Shown piece by piece: positions 7,154-15,274 of a stretch of DNA of 64,000 bases. Source of the stretch: Streptomyces megasporus (GTDB lineage: Bacteria > Actinomycetota > Actinomycetes > Streptomycetales > Streptomycetaceae); contig NZ_JODL01000013.1 of NCBI RefSeq assembly GCF_000718985.1, positions 1 through 64,000 of the forward strand, given 5' to 3'. Position numbers and translations under genes: made by a program. How positions within the stretch are numbered: position 1 is the first letter of the stretch; each line of letters opens with the position of its first letter. The notes below the pieces were generated by a model that was not told where the DNA came from, did no database searches, and worked only from the letters and a program-made list of their open reading frames with translations.

Positions 7154-9346
7154 TCACTGCCCGGCCGCCAACGGCAGCGCGCCCCCCAGCCTCTCCGGCG
7201 GCCCGGGCCGCGCGTAGTACCAGCCCTGGGCGGAGTCACAGCCCAGTTCGCGCAACTGCTCCGCCTGGACCGCGGTCTCCACGCCCTCGACCGTCACGGC
7301 CAGGTCGAGGGCGTGGGCCAGCGAGACGATGCCCTCGACGACCTTGAGGTCGACCGGGTCGGCGGGGTGCTGCTGGAGGCCCCGGGTGAAGGAGCGGTCC
7401 AGCTTCAACGTGCTCGCGGGCAGCCTGCGCAGGCTCGCCAGGTTGGAGTAGCCCGTGCCGAAGTCGTCCAGGGCGATCCGCACGCCCAGGTCGGCGAGTT
7501 GACGTAAGGGCTTCAGCTCGTCGTCGTCGGCGCGGATCAGGGCGCTCTCGGTGACCTCCAGGCAGAGCGAGGACGGGTCGAGCCCGGCGTTCCCCAGGAT
7601 CGCCACGGTCTCCGCGACCAGTTCCGGGTGGCGCAACTGCCGGGGCGAGAGGTTGACGTTCACCCGCAGCGGCCGGGGGCCGCCGATGCCGCGCACCTGC
7701 CACTCGCAGGCCTGCCGCACGGCCTGCTCCAGCACCCAGCGGCCCAGCGGCACGATCAGCCCGGTGTGCTCGGCGAGCGGGATGAAGCGGTCCGGGCCCA
7801 GCACCCCGTGGCGCGGATGGGCCCAGCGCACCAGGGCCTCGGCGCCCTCCACGCTGCCGTCGTCCATCCGCACCAGCGGCTGGTACTCGATGAAGAACTC
7901 CTCGTGCTCCAGGGCGGCGGGCAGGTGGGTGGTCAGCATGTGGCGGCTGATGGTGCGGGCGTCGGAGTCGGGATCGGCCAGTTCGTAACGGTTCCCGCCG
8001 CGGGCCTTGGCCCGGTACATGGTGATGTCGGCGCTGCGCAGCACCTCCGCCGGCGTCAGCTCGCCGACCGGGCCCTCGACGATGCCGATGCTGGCGCGGA
8101 CGGTCAGCTCCCGGCCGCCCAGGGGGATCGGGGAGGACAGCGCGTCCAGCGCCCGCCGGGCCAGGTCGGTCACCTCCGAGGGCGACACCGGGTCGTTGAC
8201 CAGCGCCACGAACTCGTCGCCGCCGATCCGCGCCACCAGGTGGCGCGGGGAGGTCACACAGCTCTGCAACCGCTCGGCCACGTTGACCAGCAACTGGTCG
8301 CCCACGGCGTGGCCGAGACTGTCGTTGACGGTCTTGAAGCCGTCCAGGTCCAGGTAGCACAGGCCGATCCGGGAGGTCCCGGAGTCGGGGGAGAGGGCGT
8401 GCTCCAGGCGCTCGAAGAACATCGTGCGGTTGGGCAGGTCCGTCAGCGCGTCGTGGGTGGCCTCGTAGCGCAGCCGCAGGTTCAGCAGCCGCCGCTCGGT
8501 GATGTCCTCCATCAGCGCCAGCATGTAGCGCGGCTCGCCGTCGGCGTCGCGCAGCAGCGAGACGGTCAGGTTGGTCCACAGCACGGTGCCGTCGCTGCGC
8601 GGGTACGGCTTCTCCACCCGGTAGTGGTCGCGCTCGCCGCGCACCAATTCCTCGTGGAGCCGCCAGACGCCCGGCGCGTCGTCGGGGTGGACCCAGTCGG
8701 AGACGCGGCGGCTGCGCACATGGTGCTCCGATCCGCCGAACATCCGGGCCAGCGCGCCGTTGAGGTCGAGGATGCGGCCCTCCATGTCCGCGATCCCGAT
8801 GCCGATCGCGGCCCCCTCGAAGACCGCGCGGAACCGGGTCTCGCTCTCGTGAAGGGCCTTCTCCACGGTCTCGCGCGCGGCGAGCGCGGCCCGCGAGAGC
8901 GCCTCCTGCTCGGCGCGGGTGCGCTCCTGGAGGGCCCGGGCGAACCCGGCCGAGATGGCGTGCTGGAGCCGGGCGCAGCGGGCCCGTCCCTCCTCGGTGG
9001 GCAGCGCCGCCGGATCGCTGCAGTACAGCAGCAGGTAGGCGTCGACCACACCGAGCACCTGCGGCAGCGCGTCGGGGGCGGTGCAGTGCGCCTCGACGAG
9101 CGCCGCGCCCACCACGCGCCCCGGTGACGGGTCGAAGGGGCGGGCGTGCAGCGCGTCGCCGAGCAGACGGGCCAGGGGGAGCAGGTACTCCTCGAACTCG
9201 CCGCGGGTCATCGAGGTGGCCGTGGCGGGGTAGACCGCGCGGCTCCAGATCCTCGTGAAGCGGCGGTGTCCGTCGTCGAGGTCGTCGGGACCGTCCGGCG
9301 CGGGAAGGCGGCCGGGCGCGGAAGGTCTCCGGGCCGACGGGTTCAC
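7154..9346 (-). CDS. PAS-GGDEF-EAL protein, diguanylate cyclase / c-di-GMP phosphodiesterase
   Basis: A 730-residue protein with an N-terminal helical region (about 25-150), a short coiled linker, a PAS domain (168-288) ending in DITERR, a GGDEF domain with intact GGDEF at 375-379 and an EAL domain with EALVRW at 503-508. Both catalytic signatures are present, so either activity is possible. No membrane segment is seen, so it is cytosolic. GTG 9346 is chosen because it overlaps the upstream stop as GTGA; the frame continues upstream into the neighbour and should not be used. c-di-GMP controls development in streptomycetes. Confidence 0.92.
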   Translation of the reverse strand: MNPSARRPSAPGRLPAPDGPDDLDDGHRRFTRIWSRAVYPATATSMTRGEFEEYLLPLARLLGDALHARPFDPSPGRVVGAALVEAHCTAPDALPQVLGVVDAYLLLYCSDPAALPTEEGRARCARLQHAISAGFARALQERTRAEQEALSRAALAARETVEKALHESETRFRAVFEGAAIGIGIADMEGRILDLNGALARMFGGSEHHVRSRRVSDWVHPDDAPGVWRLHEELVRGERDHYRVEKPYPRSDGTVLWTNLTVSLLRDADGEPRYMLALMEDITERRLLNLRLRYEATHDALTDLPNRTMFFERLEHALSPDSGTSRIGLCYLDLDGFKTVNDSLGHAVGDQLLVNVAERLQSCVTSPRHLVARIGGDEFVALVNDPVSPSEVTDLARRALDALSSPIPLGGRELTVRASIGIVEGPVGELTPAEVLRSADITMYRAKARGGNRYELADPDSDARTISRHMLTTHLPAALEHEEFFIEYQPLVRMDDGSVEGAEALVRWAHPRHGVLGPDRFIPLAEHTGLIVPLGRWVLEQAVRQACEWQVRGIGGPRPLRVNVNLSPRQLRHPELVAETVAILGNAGLDPSSLCLEVTESALIRADDDELKPLRQLADLGVRIALDDFGTGYSNLASLRRLPASTLKLDRSFTRGLQQHPADPVDLKVVEGIVSLAHALDLAVTVEGVETAVQAEQLRELGCDSAQGWYYARPGPPERLGGALPLAAGQ

Positions 9347-10158
9347 GCCTTGCGTCCCACTCCGCCGAAACCCGTGAAGACCACGGGGTCCTCCTGGTCC
9401 ACCGGGCCGTCCGGACGCCAGTTCGGCATGGCCACCAGCCCGGGCTCGACCAGCTCGAAGCCCTCGAAGAACCGTTCCACCTCGGAGCGGGACCGCAGGA
9501 TCAGCGGCGAGCCGATGTCGCGGTAGACGCCCTCCACATCGCTCCCCTGCTCCGGCCCGCGCGGACCGCCCTCGACCGAGGCGTGGGTGAGGATCAACAG
9601 GCTGCCCGGGGCGAGCGCGTCGCGCAGTTCGGCCACCTTCCCCCACGGGTCGTCGTGGTCCTCCAGGAAGTGGAGCAGCGCCACCAGCAACAGGGCCACC
9701 GGTTTCCCCAGGTCGAGCAGGCGGCCGACCTCGTCGCTGTCGACGATGTCCTCGGGCTCGCGGACGTCGGCGGCCACGATGCCGGTGCGGGCCTCGTCGC
9801 CCTCCAGGACGGCCCGGCCGTGGGCCACGGCCACGGGATCGTTGTCCACGTAGACGACCCGGGCCTCGGGAGCGGCGGCCCGGGCGACCTCGTGGACGTT
9901 GCCGAAGGTCGGTATGCCCGAGCCGATGTCGAGGAACTGCGTCACGCCCTCGGCCACGGCGAAGCGGACGGCCCGGCGCATGAACGCGCGGTTCGCCTGC
10001 ATGATCTTGGGAAGGCCGGGGAACGCCGCGATGGCCCGCCGGGCCGCCTCCCGGTCGGCCTCGAAGTTGTGCGACCCGCCCAGGTAGTAGTCGTAGATGC
10101 GGGAAACACTCGGGACGGACGGATCGATGCCCTGTGGAGCCCAGGCGGGACGCTCCAT
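9343..10158 (-). CDS. SAM-dependent methyltransferase, SAV2177 / DUF574 family
   Basis: A 271-residue protein starting MERPAWAPQGIDPSVPSVSR, with the SAM-binding loop FLDIGSGIPT at 75-84 and VVYVDNDPVA at about 101-110. The IYDYYLGGSHNFEADREAA segment is diagnostic of this actinobacterial family, which is highly multiplied in Streptomyces. The substrate is unknown. It overlaps the downstream c-di-GMP gene by 4 bases, so the two are co-translated, an association that may hint at a regulatory role. ATG 10158 is favoured over upstream starts because it gives the family N-terminus. Confidence 0.9.
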   Translation of the reverse strand: MERPAWAPQGIDPSVPSVSRIYDYYLGGSHNFEADREAARRAIAAFPGLPKIMQANRAFMRRAVRFAVAEGVTQFLDIGSGIPTFGNVHEVARAAAPEARVVYVDNDPVAVAHGRAVLEGDEARTGIVAADVREPEDIVDSDEVGRLLDLGKPVALLLVALLHFLEDHDDPWGKVAELRDALAPGSLLILTHASVEGGPRGPEQGSDVEGVYRDIGSPLILRSRSEVERFFEGFELVEPGLVAMPNWRPDGPVDQEDPVVFTGFGGVGRKA

Positions 10159-10352
10159 CGAAGTCTCCAACCGGTAGCCGAATATGACACTGGGACTGAT
10201 GAGGCTACTGATCCCAGGCGAACAGGTACACGGATTCTCGGCGGTCGCGCTCCGGGCGCGACCCGCTACGTATAGCTTGCCCCGGTTCCTCCGTACGGTT
10301 AATCGTGGCAACGACCGTGTTTTCCGGTCGCGCACCCGGAAACCCGGTACGG

Positions 10353-10700
10353 ATGAGCCCCACCGACCACGACGAACTCCCGTTGCCCGACTACGATCAC
10401 CTCTCCGCGGGCGAACTGGAACACCGCATCCGGTCCCTGTCGGAGGGCGACGTGGAGCGACTGATCCGTTACGAACGCGAACACGCCGACCGCGCCCATG
10501 TGGTCACGCTGCTGACGGCGCGTCTGCGGCAGCTCGAGGCGGGCAGCCCCCAGTCCCCGGGCAGCACCCAGCCGCCCACCGGGCCGCGCGGGGAACCCGG
10601 CGGTTCCCCCGTCACCCCCGCGACCTCGCCCCAGCCCTACCACCCGCCGCCCCACGGGACGCCCGACCAGGCCGCCCGGCCCAAGGGCAACCGCTTCTAG
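10353..10700 (+). CDS. Small conserved actinobacterial protein with an LPLPDYD motif (DUF8129-like)
   Basis: A 115-residue protein with a conserved N-terminal helical part (LPLPDYDHLSAGELEHRIRSL, then a RYEREHA helix) and a proline/glycine-rich disordered tail after residue 66. Similar proteins occur in mycobacteria and streptomycetes and are sometimes labelled lipid-droplet-associated; I cannot confirm a function. ATG 10353 is preferred because it starts just before the conserved block. It is divergent from the methyltransferase; the 194-base gap 10159-10352 should hold both promoters, but no clear element was recognised in it. Confidence 0.65.
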   Translation: MSPTDHDELPLPDYDHLSAGELEHRIRSLSEGDVERLIRYEREHADRAHVVTLLTARLRQLEAGSPQSPGSTQPPTGPRGEPGGSPVTPATSPQPYHPPPHGTPDQAARPKGNRF

Positions 10701-10733
10701 GCCGTCCGGGCCGTCGCCGAGGCGGGTCCGCGA

Positions 10734-10763
10734 GGCCGGACGGTCCCCGAGAGCCGTCCGGCC
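10734..10763 (+). terminator. Terminator
   Basis: A perfect 10-bp stem (10734-10743 with 10754-10763) with a 10-base loop lies 33 bases after the preceding stop and before a convergent gene. Confidence 0.65.
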
Positions 10764-10859
10764 TGCGTGCCGAGCCCCCGGGGCCCTGTCCCCGCCCCGG
10801 GGGCCGGTCGCCGTGTGCCCGCTCGGCCTTCCCGCGCCCGGCCCCGCTCGGTCCCCCGC

Positions 10860-11294
10860 TCAGTCCTCCGTCGCGCGGGAGGACGGCAGCAGCTCCCGGA
10901 TGTCCGGGGGCAGGACGCGGCCGACCTTGAGCATCAGCTCGGGGGAGACCGCCGCGTCCAGGACCTCCAGCACCGCCGTGGCCTCCCGTACGGCGGTGTC
11001 CTCCGACGCCCGGGAGCGCCAGGCCACCCGCCCGGCGAAGGTGGTCAGGTCGAACGGTTCGCCGTGGGCGCGGGTGTCGGACCGGCGGTGCGGCGAGGTC
11101 TCGTCCCCGGCCACCACCCGGCGCAAGGACTCCGCCGCCTCCCCGGGCAGTTGGGCGGCCAGATGGTCGGCCACCCCGTCCGGTATCCGCTCGGCCAGCG
11201 TCTCCAGCGTGGCCCGCACGGCCCGCTCCGCCGACTGCCGGTCGGGCAGCGCCGCCTGCGCCTGGACCTGGCCGGTGAACTCCTCGTAGCGCAT
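10860..11294 (-). CDS. DUF2267 domain-containing protein
   Basis: A 144-residue helical protein with the DUF2267 pattern: RYEEFTGQVQAQAALPDRQS at the start, ATLETLAERIPDGVADHLAAQLP in the middle and VLDAAVSPELMLKVGRVLPP near the end. The family has two repeated helical halves, is widespread in actinobacteria and has unknown function. ATG 11294 is chosen because AGAGAGG lies eight bases upstream; the in-frame GTG 11303 directly abuts that site. It is divergent from the ChaB-domain gene. Confidence 0.85.
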   Translation of the reverse strand: MRYEEFTGQVQAQAALPDRQSAERAVRATLETLAERIPDGVADHLAAQLPGEAAESLRRVVAGDETSPHRRSDTRAHGEPFDLTTFAGRVAWRSRASEDTAVREATAVLEVLDAAVSPELMLKVGRVLPPDIRELLPSSRATED

Positions 11295-11384
11295 GGTGGG
11301 CACCTCTCTCGGTGTTCTCGTCTTCTCCGGCTCCCGCGCTCCCCTCGGTGCGGGTGACCCGACCGACGCGCGGCGACACCTGCC

Positions 11385-11409
11385 GTTTCCGCATCCCGGA
11401 CCAGGGCAT
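11385..11409 (+). promoter_or_regulatory. Sigma-B-type promoter candidate for the ChaB gene
   Basis: GTTT-N15-GGGCAT, 34 bases before the start codon. The -35 and spacing equal those of the strong promoters at 43881 and 46155; the -10 differs from GGGTAY at one base. Confidence 0.35.
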
Positions 11410-11443
11410 CCGGTGTGAATACGGACAATCGGAGGTGAGACAC

Positions 11444-11845
11444 GTGCCGGGACGGAAGGAGCTCCCCTCGACCCTGGAGCGCTCTCCCGAGGAGGCGCGG
11501 CGCACCTGGATCAAGGCCCACGACTCCGCCGTGGAGCAGTACGGCGAGGGCCGCCGCGCCCACCAGACGGCCTTCAGCGCCCTCAAGCACACGTTCGAGA
11601 AGGTGGGCGACCACTGGGAGCGCAAGGAGGGCGGACGCAAGGGCCCCTCGGACGAGCGGGCCGCCCGCCCGCGCGGGAAGGGCGGACGCTCCGGTGAGGG
11701 CGTCGACGAGAACGCCACCAAGGAGCACCTGTACTCGGTCGCCAAGCGGCTGGACATCGACGGACGCTCCCGGATGACCAAGGGCGAACTGCTCGACGCC
11801 ATCCGCAAGGCGAACCGCTCCGAGACCCGCAAGGCGCGCTCCTAG
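11444..11845 (+). CDS. ChaB domain protein with C-terminal Rho-N/SAP-like domain
   Basis: A 133-residue basic protein. Residues 5-60 form a ChaB domain (LPSTLERSPEEARRTWIKAH, then EQYGEGRRAHQTAFSALKH). A charged linker follows, and residues 90-130 (KEHLYSVAKRLDIDGRSRMT) resemble a Rho N-terminal/SAP-like nucleic-acid-binding motif. ChaB was first linked to cation transport but its role is unclear; the two-domain form is common in actinobacteria. GTG 11444 is decided by GGAGGTGA six bases upstream. It may be stress induced. Confidence 0.85.
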   Translation: MPGRKELPSTLERSPEEARRTWIKAHDSAVEQYGEGRRAHQTAFSALKHTFEKVGDHWERKEGGRKGPSDERAARPRGKGGRSGEGVDENATKEHLYSVAKRLDIDGRSRMTKGELLDAIRKANRSETRKARS

Positions 11846-11867
11846 GGACCGCCGGAGCCGCGGGGAA

Positions 11868-11911
11868 GCGCCGGCCGTGGTCCCTCGCCCCCGAGGGACC
11901 ACGGCCGGCGC
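11868..11911. terminator. Bidirectional terminator, perfect 20-bp stem
   Basis: Arms 11868-11887 and 11892-11911 are exact complements with a CCCC loop. It separates the convergent ChaB and monooxygenase genes. Confidence 0.85.
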
Positions 11912-11945
11912 GGTCGCCGGGTGACGGCCGGCCGGGTCCCTCGAC

Positions 11946-12347
11946 TCACGCCCGAGACTCCGCGGCGAAGCGGACGAAACCGGCGACACGGGGGGAGGAC
12001 GTGAGCGGGCACTCCTCGCCCAGCGCCGAGCGCACGCCCGCCACCACATCGGCGTCCGGCTCGCCGAACACCTCGAAGCGCTCCACCCGACAGTGCTCCA
12101 TCACCTCCCGGATGTACGGGGCCGCGAGCCTCCAGTGCGTGCGGACCGTGTCGGAGTCCCGGTAGAGCCGGAAGCTGTGCGCGAGCATCCGTTCCTCGTC
12201 CACGAAGGTCCCCACCATCAGCTGCGGCCCGTGCCGCCGGGCGAACTCCACGGCCCGGACGATGGCCTCACGGAAGCTCTCCAGCCGGCCGTCGGCGATG
12301 CGCATGGTGTTGCGGAAGAGGAGGACCGTGTCGTCGCGCGTGGTCAT
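11946..12347 (-). CDS. Small ABM-type monooxygenase-like protein, SoxR target
   Basis: A 133-residue protein consistent with a single dimeric alpha/beta barrel of the antibiotic-biosynthesis-monooxygenase type, with strands such as TVLLFRNTMRI and HGPQLMVGTFVDEER and an EVFGEP segment. Its upstream region holds a SoxR box with promoter geometry identical to the transketolase promoter, and the ATG lies six bases after the -10. From memory the S. coelicolor SoxR regulon includes a small ABM-family monooxygenase, which would fit. The likely role is modification of redox-active quinone-like compounds. The fold call is less certain than the regulation. Confidence 0.7.
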   Translation of the reverse strand: MTTRDDTVLLFRNTMRIADGRLESFREAIVRAVEFARRHGPQLMVGTFVDEERMLAHSFRLYRDSDTVRTHWRLAAPYIREVMEHCRVERFEVFGEPDADVVAGVRSALGEECPLTSSPRVAGFVRFAAESRA

Positions 12348-12353
12348 GGTCCG

Positions 12354-12384
12354 AGCCTGTCCCCTCAACCGCGCTTGAGGTCAA
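12354..12384 (-). promoter_or_regulatory. SoxR box and promoter of the monooxygenase gene
   Basis: The 18-bp box 12363-12380 pairs CCTCAAC with CTTGAGG around CGCG (one mismatch). On the minus strand TTGACC (12384-12379), 19 bases, then CAGGCT (12359-12354), then 6 bases to ATG. It is the same layout as at 6065-6095. Confidence 0.82.
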
Positions 12385-12436
12385 GCCGCCGAGCAGTCCC
12401 GACCCGACCGGCGCCCGACGGCGCCGCCCCACCGCC

Positions 12437-13396
12437 TCAGCCGACGTACCGGCGGGCGGTGGAGCGGCGCTGCGCGTCCTCCAGCAACCGCAGCCCGTCC
12501 TCCACCTCCTCCGGCACCACCCGGCGCTCGCGCAGCACCCACGGCAACCCGGCCAGGGCCCGCCCGAACGCCCGCGCCGACGCCGCGTCCCGCGGCACGG
12601 TGCGGGCCAGGAAGGCGGTGCGGCGCAGCGCCGCGGGCAGCGGACGGCGCAGCCAGGTGAACCACAGCGTGTTGCGCAGCCCGTCCTCCCGTCGCCGCGT
12701 CGCGTCCCGCGCCGCCGAGGGCGCGTGGTGGACCGTCAACTCCTCGGCATAGACCAGCCACCAGCCGCGCGCCGCGAGGTCGACGGCCAGCAGCTCCTCC
12801 TCCCCGCCCAGCCACAGCCGCGGCGAGAAGCCGCCCGCCGCGCGGAAGGCGTCGACGCGCAGCACGGTCGCCCCGGCCAGGAAGGAGCCCAGCGCCGGGC
12901 CGGGCAGCCAGTCGGGCCCGGACAGCGGCGAGTCGCGCAGCTCGGCGACGATCGGGTCCTCGACGCCGTCGGGCTCCACCACGATGCGCGCCGTGACCGT
13001 CGCCAGCCGCGGGTGCGCGTCCAGCAGGTCGGCCGCCCGTGCCAACGAGCCCGGCTCCCACCAGGTGTCGTCGTCGCAGAAGGCCACGTACGGGGTGGTG
13101 ACGCGCTCCACCGCCACATTGCGGCCCACCGCCCCCAGGTTCCGCTCCGCCCGCAGCAGCCGCACCCACGGGTGGACGCGGGCCACGGTCTCGACGGTGC
13201 CGTCCGAGGAGGCGTTGTCGACGACGAACACCGGCGGACGCTCGGGCAGTTCGGCCAACCGGCCCAGGGTGCGCAGCAGTTCCTCGCGCCGGTCGTGGGT
13301 GATCACCACGACCGATATCCGGGGGTCGGCGTCCCGGGTCTCGGCGAACCCGGCGGACGCGGCGGCCTCGGCGGACCCGGTGTTCTCAGGGGCCAC
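12437..13396 (-). CDS. Family 2 glycosyltransferase
   Basis: A 319-residue GT-A enzyme: ISVVVITHDRREELLRTL opens the nucleotide-binding fold, VVDNASSDGT follows, and FCDDDTWWEPG holds the metal-binding DXD-like site. It is the last gene of the minus-strand heptose operon and closely resembles its upstream neighbour, suggesting duplication. GTG 13396 is chosen for the GGAAGG eight bases upstream, which makes it overlap the preceding gene by 11 bases. The sugar and acceptor are unknown. No membrane segment is evident. Confidence 0.88.
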   Translation of the reverse strand: MAPENTGSAEAAASAGFAETRDADPRISVVVITHDRREELLRTLGRLAELPERPPVFVVDNASSDGTVETVARVHPWVRLLRAERNLGAVGRNVAVERVTTPYVAFCDDDTWWEPGSLARAADLLDAHPRLATVTARIVVEPDGVEDPIVAELRDSPLSGPDWLPGPALGSFLAGATVLRVDAFRAAGGFSPRLWLGGEEELLAVDLAARGWWLVYAEELTVHHAPSAARDATRRREDGLRNTLWFTWLRRPLPAALRRTAFLARTVPRDAASARAFGRALAGLPWVLRERRVVPEEVEDGLRLLEDAQRRSTARRYVG

Positions 13397-14258
13397 GGTG
13401 CTGTCCTTCCACACGGCGGGCGGCTTCCTCCACGTACGGCGGCAGGGGCCTGCGGGCGCGCAGGGCCGCGGGCAGCGCGGCCAGCACCCCGCGCAGGGCC
13501 TGCCGGGCCACCGGGTCGCGGCGGGCCTCGGCGGCCAGCGCGCGGGTGCGGCGCAGGGCCAGCGGCAGCGGGCGGCGCAACCAGCAGGTGAGCAGTTCGT
13601 TGCGGCGCACCTGGGCGCCGCGCCCGGACCGGGGGGAGGGGTCCGGATGGTGGTGGGCGGTGACCTCGGGGCAGTAGCTGACCCCCCAGCCCCGGGCGGA
13701 CAGGTCGTAGGCCAGCAGGGTCTCCTCGGCGCCGAAGAACAGCAGCGGATGGAACCCCCCGGCGTCCAGGAACGCCGACCGCCGCACCACCGAGGCGCAC
13801 CCCAGGAACCCCAGCACCTGCGGACCGGGCAGGTCCCCGGCCCGACCCAGCGGCGATCCGTCCAACAAGTCGTTGAGCGGGTCGGGCGCCTCCTCGGGGC
13901 CGACGCGGGTGCGTGCGGCGATCAACCCCAGCCGGGGATGCCGGCGCATCAGATCGGCGGCCCGCTCCAGCGCGCCCGGCTCCCACCAGGAGTCGTCGTC
14001 GCTGAAGGCGACACAGGGAGTGCCGATCGCCTTCACCCCCAGATTGCGGGCGATCGCCCCGCGGTTGACGGGCAGCGGCAGGAGATCCACCCGCGGGAAC
14101 AGCGTCCGGACCATGGTGCGGGTGTGGTCGGTGGAGGCGTTGTCGACCACCAGGACCGCCGGCCGTTCGGGCAGCTCCGTCAGTCGGCGCAGGGTCCGCG
14201 CGAGGCTGTCGGCGCGGTTGCGGGTGGCGATGACCACACCGATCGACGGGTCCGTCAT
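13386..14258 (-). CDS. Family 2 glycosyltransferase
   Basis: A 290-residue GT-A enzyme with IGVVIATRNRADSLARTL at the start, VVDNASTDHT, and FSDDDSWWEPG as the DXD-type site. It is a clear paralogue of the next gene downstream, sharing the NLGVK/NVAVE region and the double-tryptophan motif. ATG 14258 overlaps the upstream stop as ATGA and has GGAGGT nine bases before it. It probably adds one sugar of the heptose-containing glycan. Confidence 0.9.
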   Translation of the reverse strand: MTDPSIGVVIATRNRADSLARTLRRLTELPERPAVLVVDNASTDHTRTMVRTLFPRVDLLPLPVNRGAIARNLGVKAIGTPCVAFSDDDSWWEPGALERAADLMRRHPRLGLIAARTRVGPEEAPDPLNDLLDGSPLGRAGDLPGPQVLGFLGCASVVRRSAFLDAGGFHPLLFFGAEETLLAYDLSARGWGVSYCPEVTAHHHPDPSPRSGRGAQVRRNELLTCWLRRPLPLALRRTRALAAEARRDPVARQALRGVLAALPAALRARRPLPPYVEEAARRVEGQHRGP

Positions 14259-15274
14259 GCGGCACGTACCTCCGGTAGGCGGGACAGGGCGGCCAGCACC
14301 TCCTTTGGCCGGATGCGCAGCAGCAGCGGATCGGGAACGCGGCCGTGCGGGTTCCCCGGCGGGCCGGGATGCCACAGCGCCCGGTGGCGCGGCAGGTCCG
14401 GCGGGCCCCACAGCCGGGGCGGGACCGGACCGAAGAGGGTGACCGAGGGGGTGCCCTGGGCGACGGCCAGATGGGCGATGCCGGTGTCGCCGCTCACCAC
14501 GGCCGAGGCGTCGGCCACCAGCGCGGCGAGCCTCTCCAGGGGCGGGGCGCCGAGGACGTCCGTATCGGGCAGGCCGGCCAGCTTGGCCAGGCGCGCCGTC
14601 AGATCGTGTTCCAGCGGACCGCCGGTGACCACCACGCGACGGCCCGAGCGCCGCAGTTCGGCGGCCACCGCCGCGTACCGCTCCACGGGCCAGCAACGCG
14701 CCGGCGACCCCGCGCCCGGATGGAGCACCACCGCGCCCGGCGCGGGGGAGACCGCGGCGGGACGGGGCAGGCCCAGATCCCGCGGATCGGCCGGCACGCC
14801 GTACCAGGACAGGAGGCGGCACCAGCGGTCCCGCTCGTGTTCCTCGGCACGCCATTCGGGTCCGTCGGGGGCCGCGAAGGCCAACAGACGGCGCGGCCCC
14901 AGCCGTTCCAGGGGCCGCATGCTCTCCGGCCCCCTGCCGTGCAGGTCGACGGCGACGTCCGGGGGCGCCCCCCGCCAGGCGATCTCCTCGGGCACGGCAC
15001 GGCCGGGCGCCGAGGCGGGCAACAGGGTGTCCACGGCGCCGCAGAGGCGGACCAGCGGCTCCAGCTCCCGCGGCGCGGCCAGCACGATCTCGTGCCGGCC
15101 GAACTCCCGGCGCAGCGCCCGCAGCGCGGGCACCCCGGCCAACAGGTCGCCCAGACCCAGCGCGCGCAGCACCAGGACCCGGGGCCGGTGGGGCGCGCCC
15201 GCCGAGCCGTTCACCGGAACCGTCACCGGATCGTCCACCGGACCGTTCATCGGACCGTTCGTCGAAGCCGTCAC
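14255..15274 (-). CDS. Family 9 glycosyltransferase (heptosyltransferase-like)
   Basis: A 339-residue GT-B enzyme of the ADP-heptose:LPS heptosyltransferase type. It has VLRALGLGDLLAGVPALRAL near the N-terminus (about residue 34), VVLHPGAGSPARCWPVERYA at the start of the donor domain and VVSGDTGIAHLAVAQGTPSV near the C-terminus. It lies directly after hldE, sharing a GTGA overlap, which supports an ADP-heptose donor. ADP-heptose transfer in an LPS-free organism implies another acceptor. The N-terminal 30 residues are low-complexity, so a later start is possible. Confidence 0.88.
   Translation of the reverse strand: MTASTNGPMNGPVDDPVTVPVNGSAGAPHRPRVLVLRALGLGDLLAGVPALRALRREFGRHEIVLAAPRELEPLVRLCGAVDTLLPASAPGRAVPEEIAWRGAPPDVAVDLHGRGPESMRPLERLGPRRLLAFAAPDGPEWRAEEHERDRWCRLLSWYGVPADPRDLGLPRPAAVSPAPGAVVLHPGAGSPARCWPVERYAAVAAELRRSGRRVVVTGGPLEHDLTARLAKLAGLPDTDVLGAPPLERLAALVADASAVVSGDTGIAHLAVAQGTPSVTLFGPVPPRLWGPPDLPRHRALWHPGPPGNPHGRVPDPLLLRIRPKEVLAALSRLPEVRAA

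Noticed and set aside
9347..9646. 100-codon N-terminal extension of the c-di-GMP gene
   Set aside because: It overlaps the methyltransferase gene and encodes low-complexity sequence; GTG 9346 with its GTGA overlap explains the start.
10345..10350. CGGTAC as a sigma-B-type -10 for the gene at 10353
   Set aside because: No GNNT lies at 14-16 bases, and the site is directly next to the start codon.
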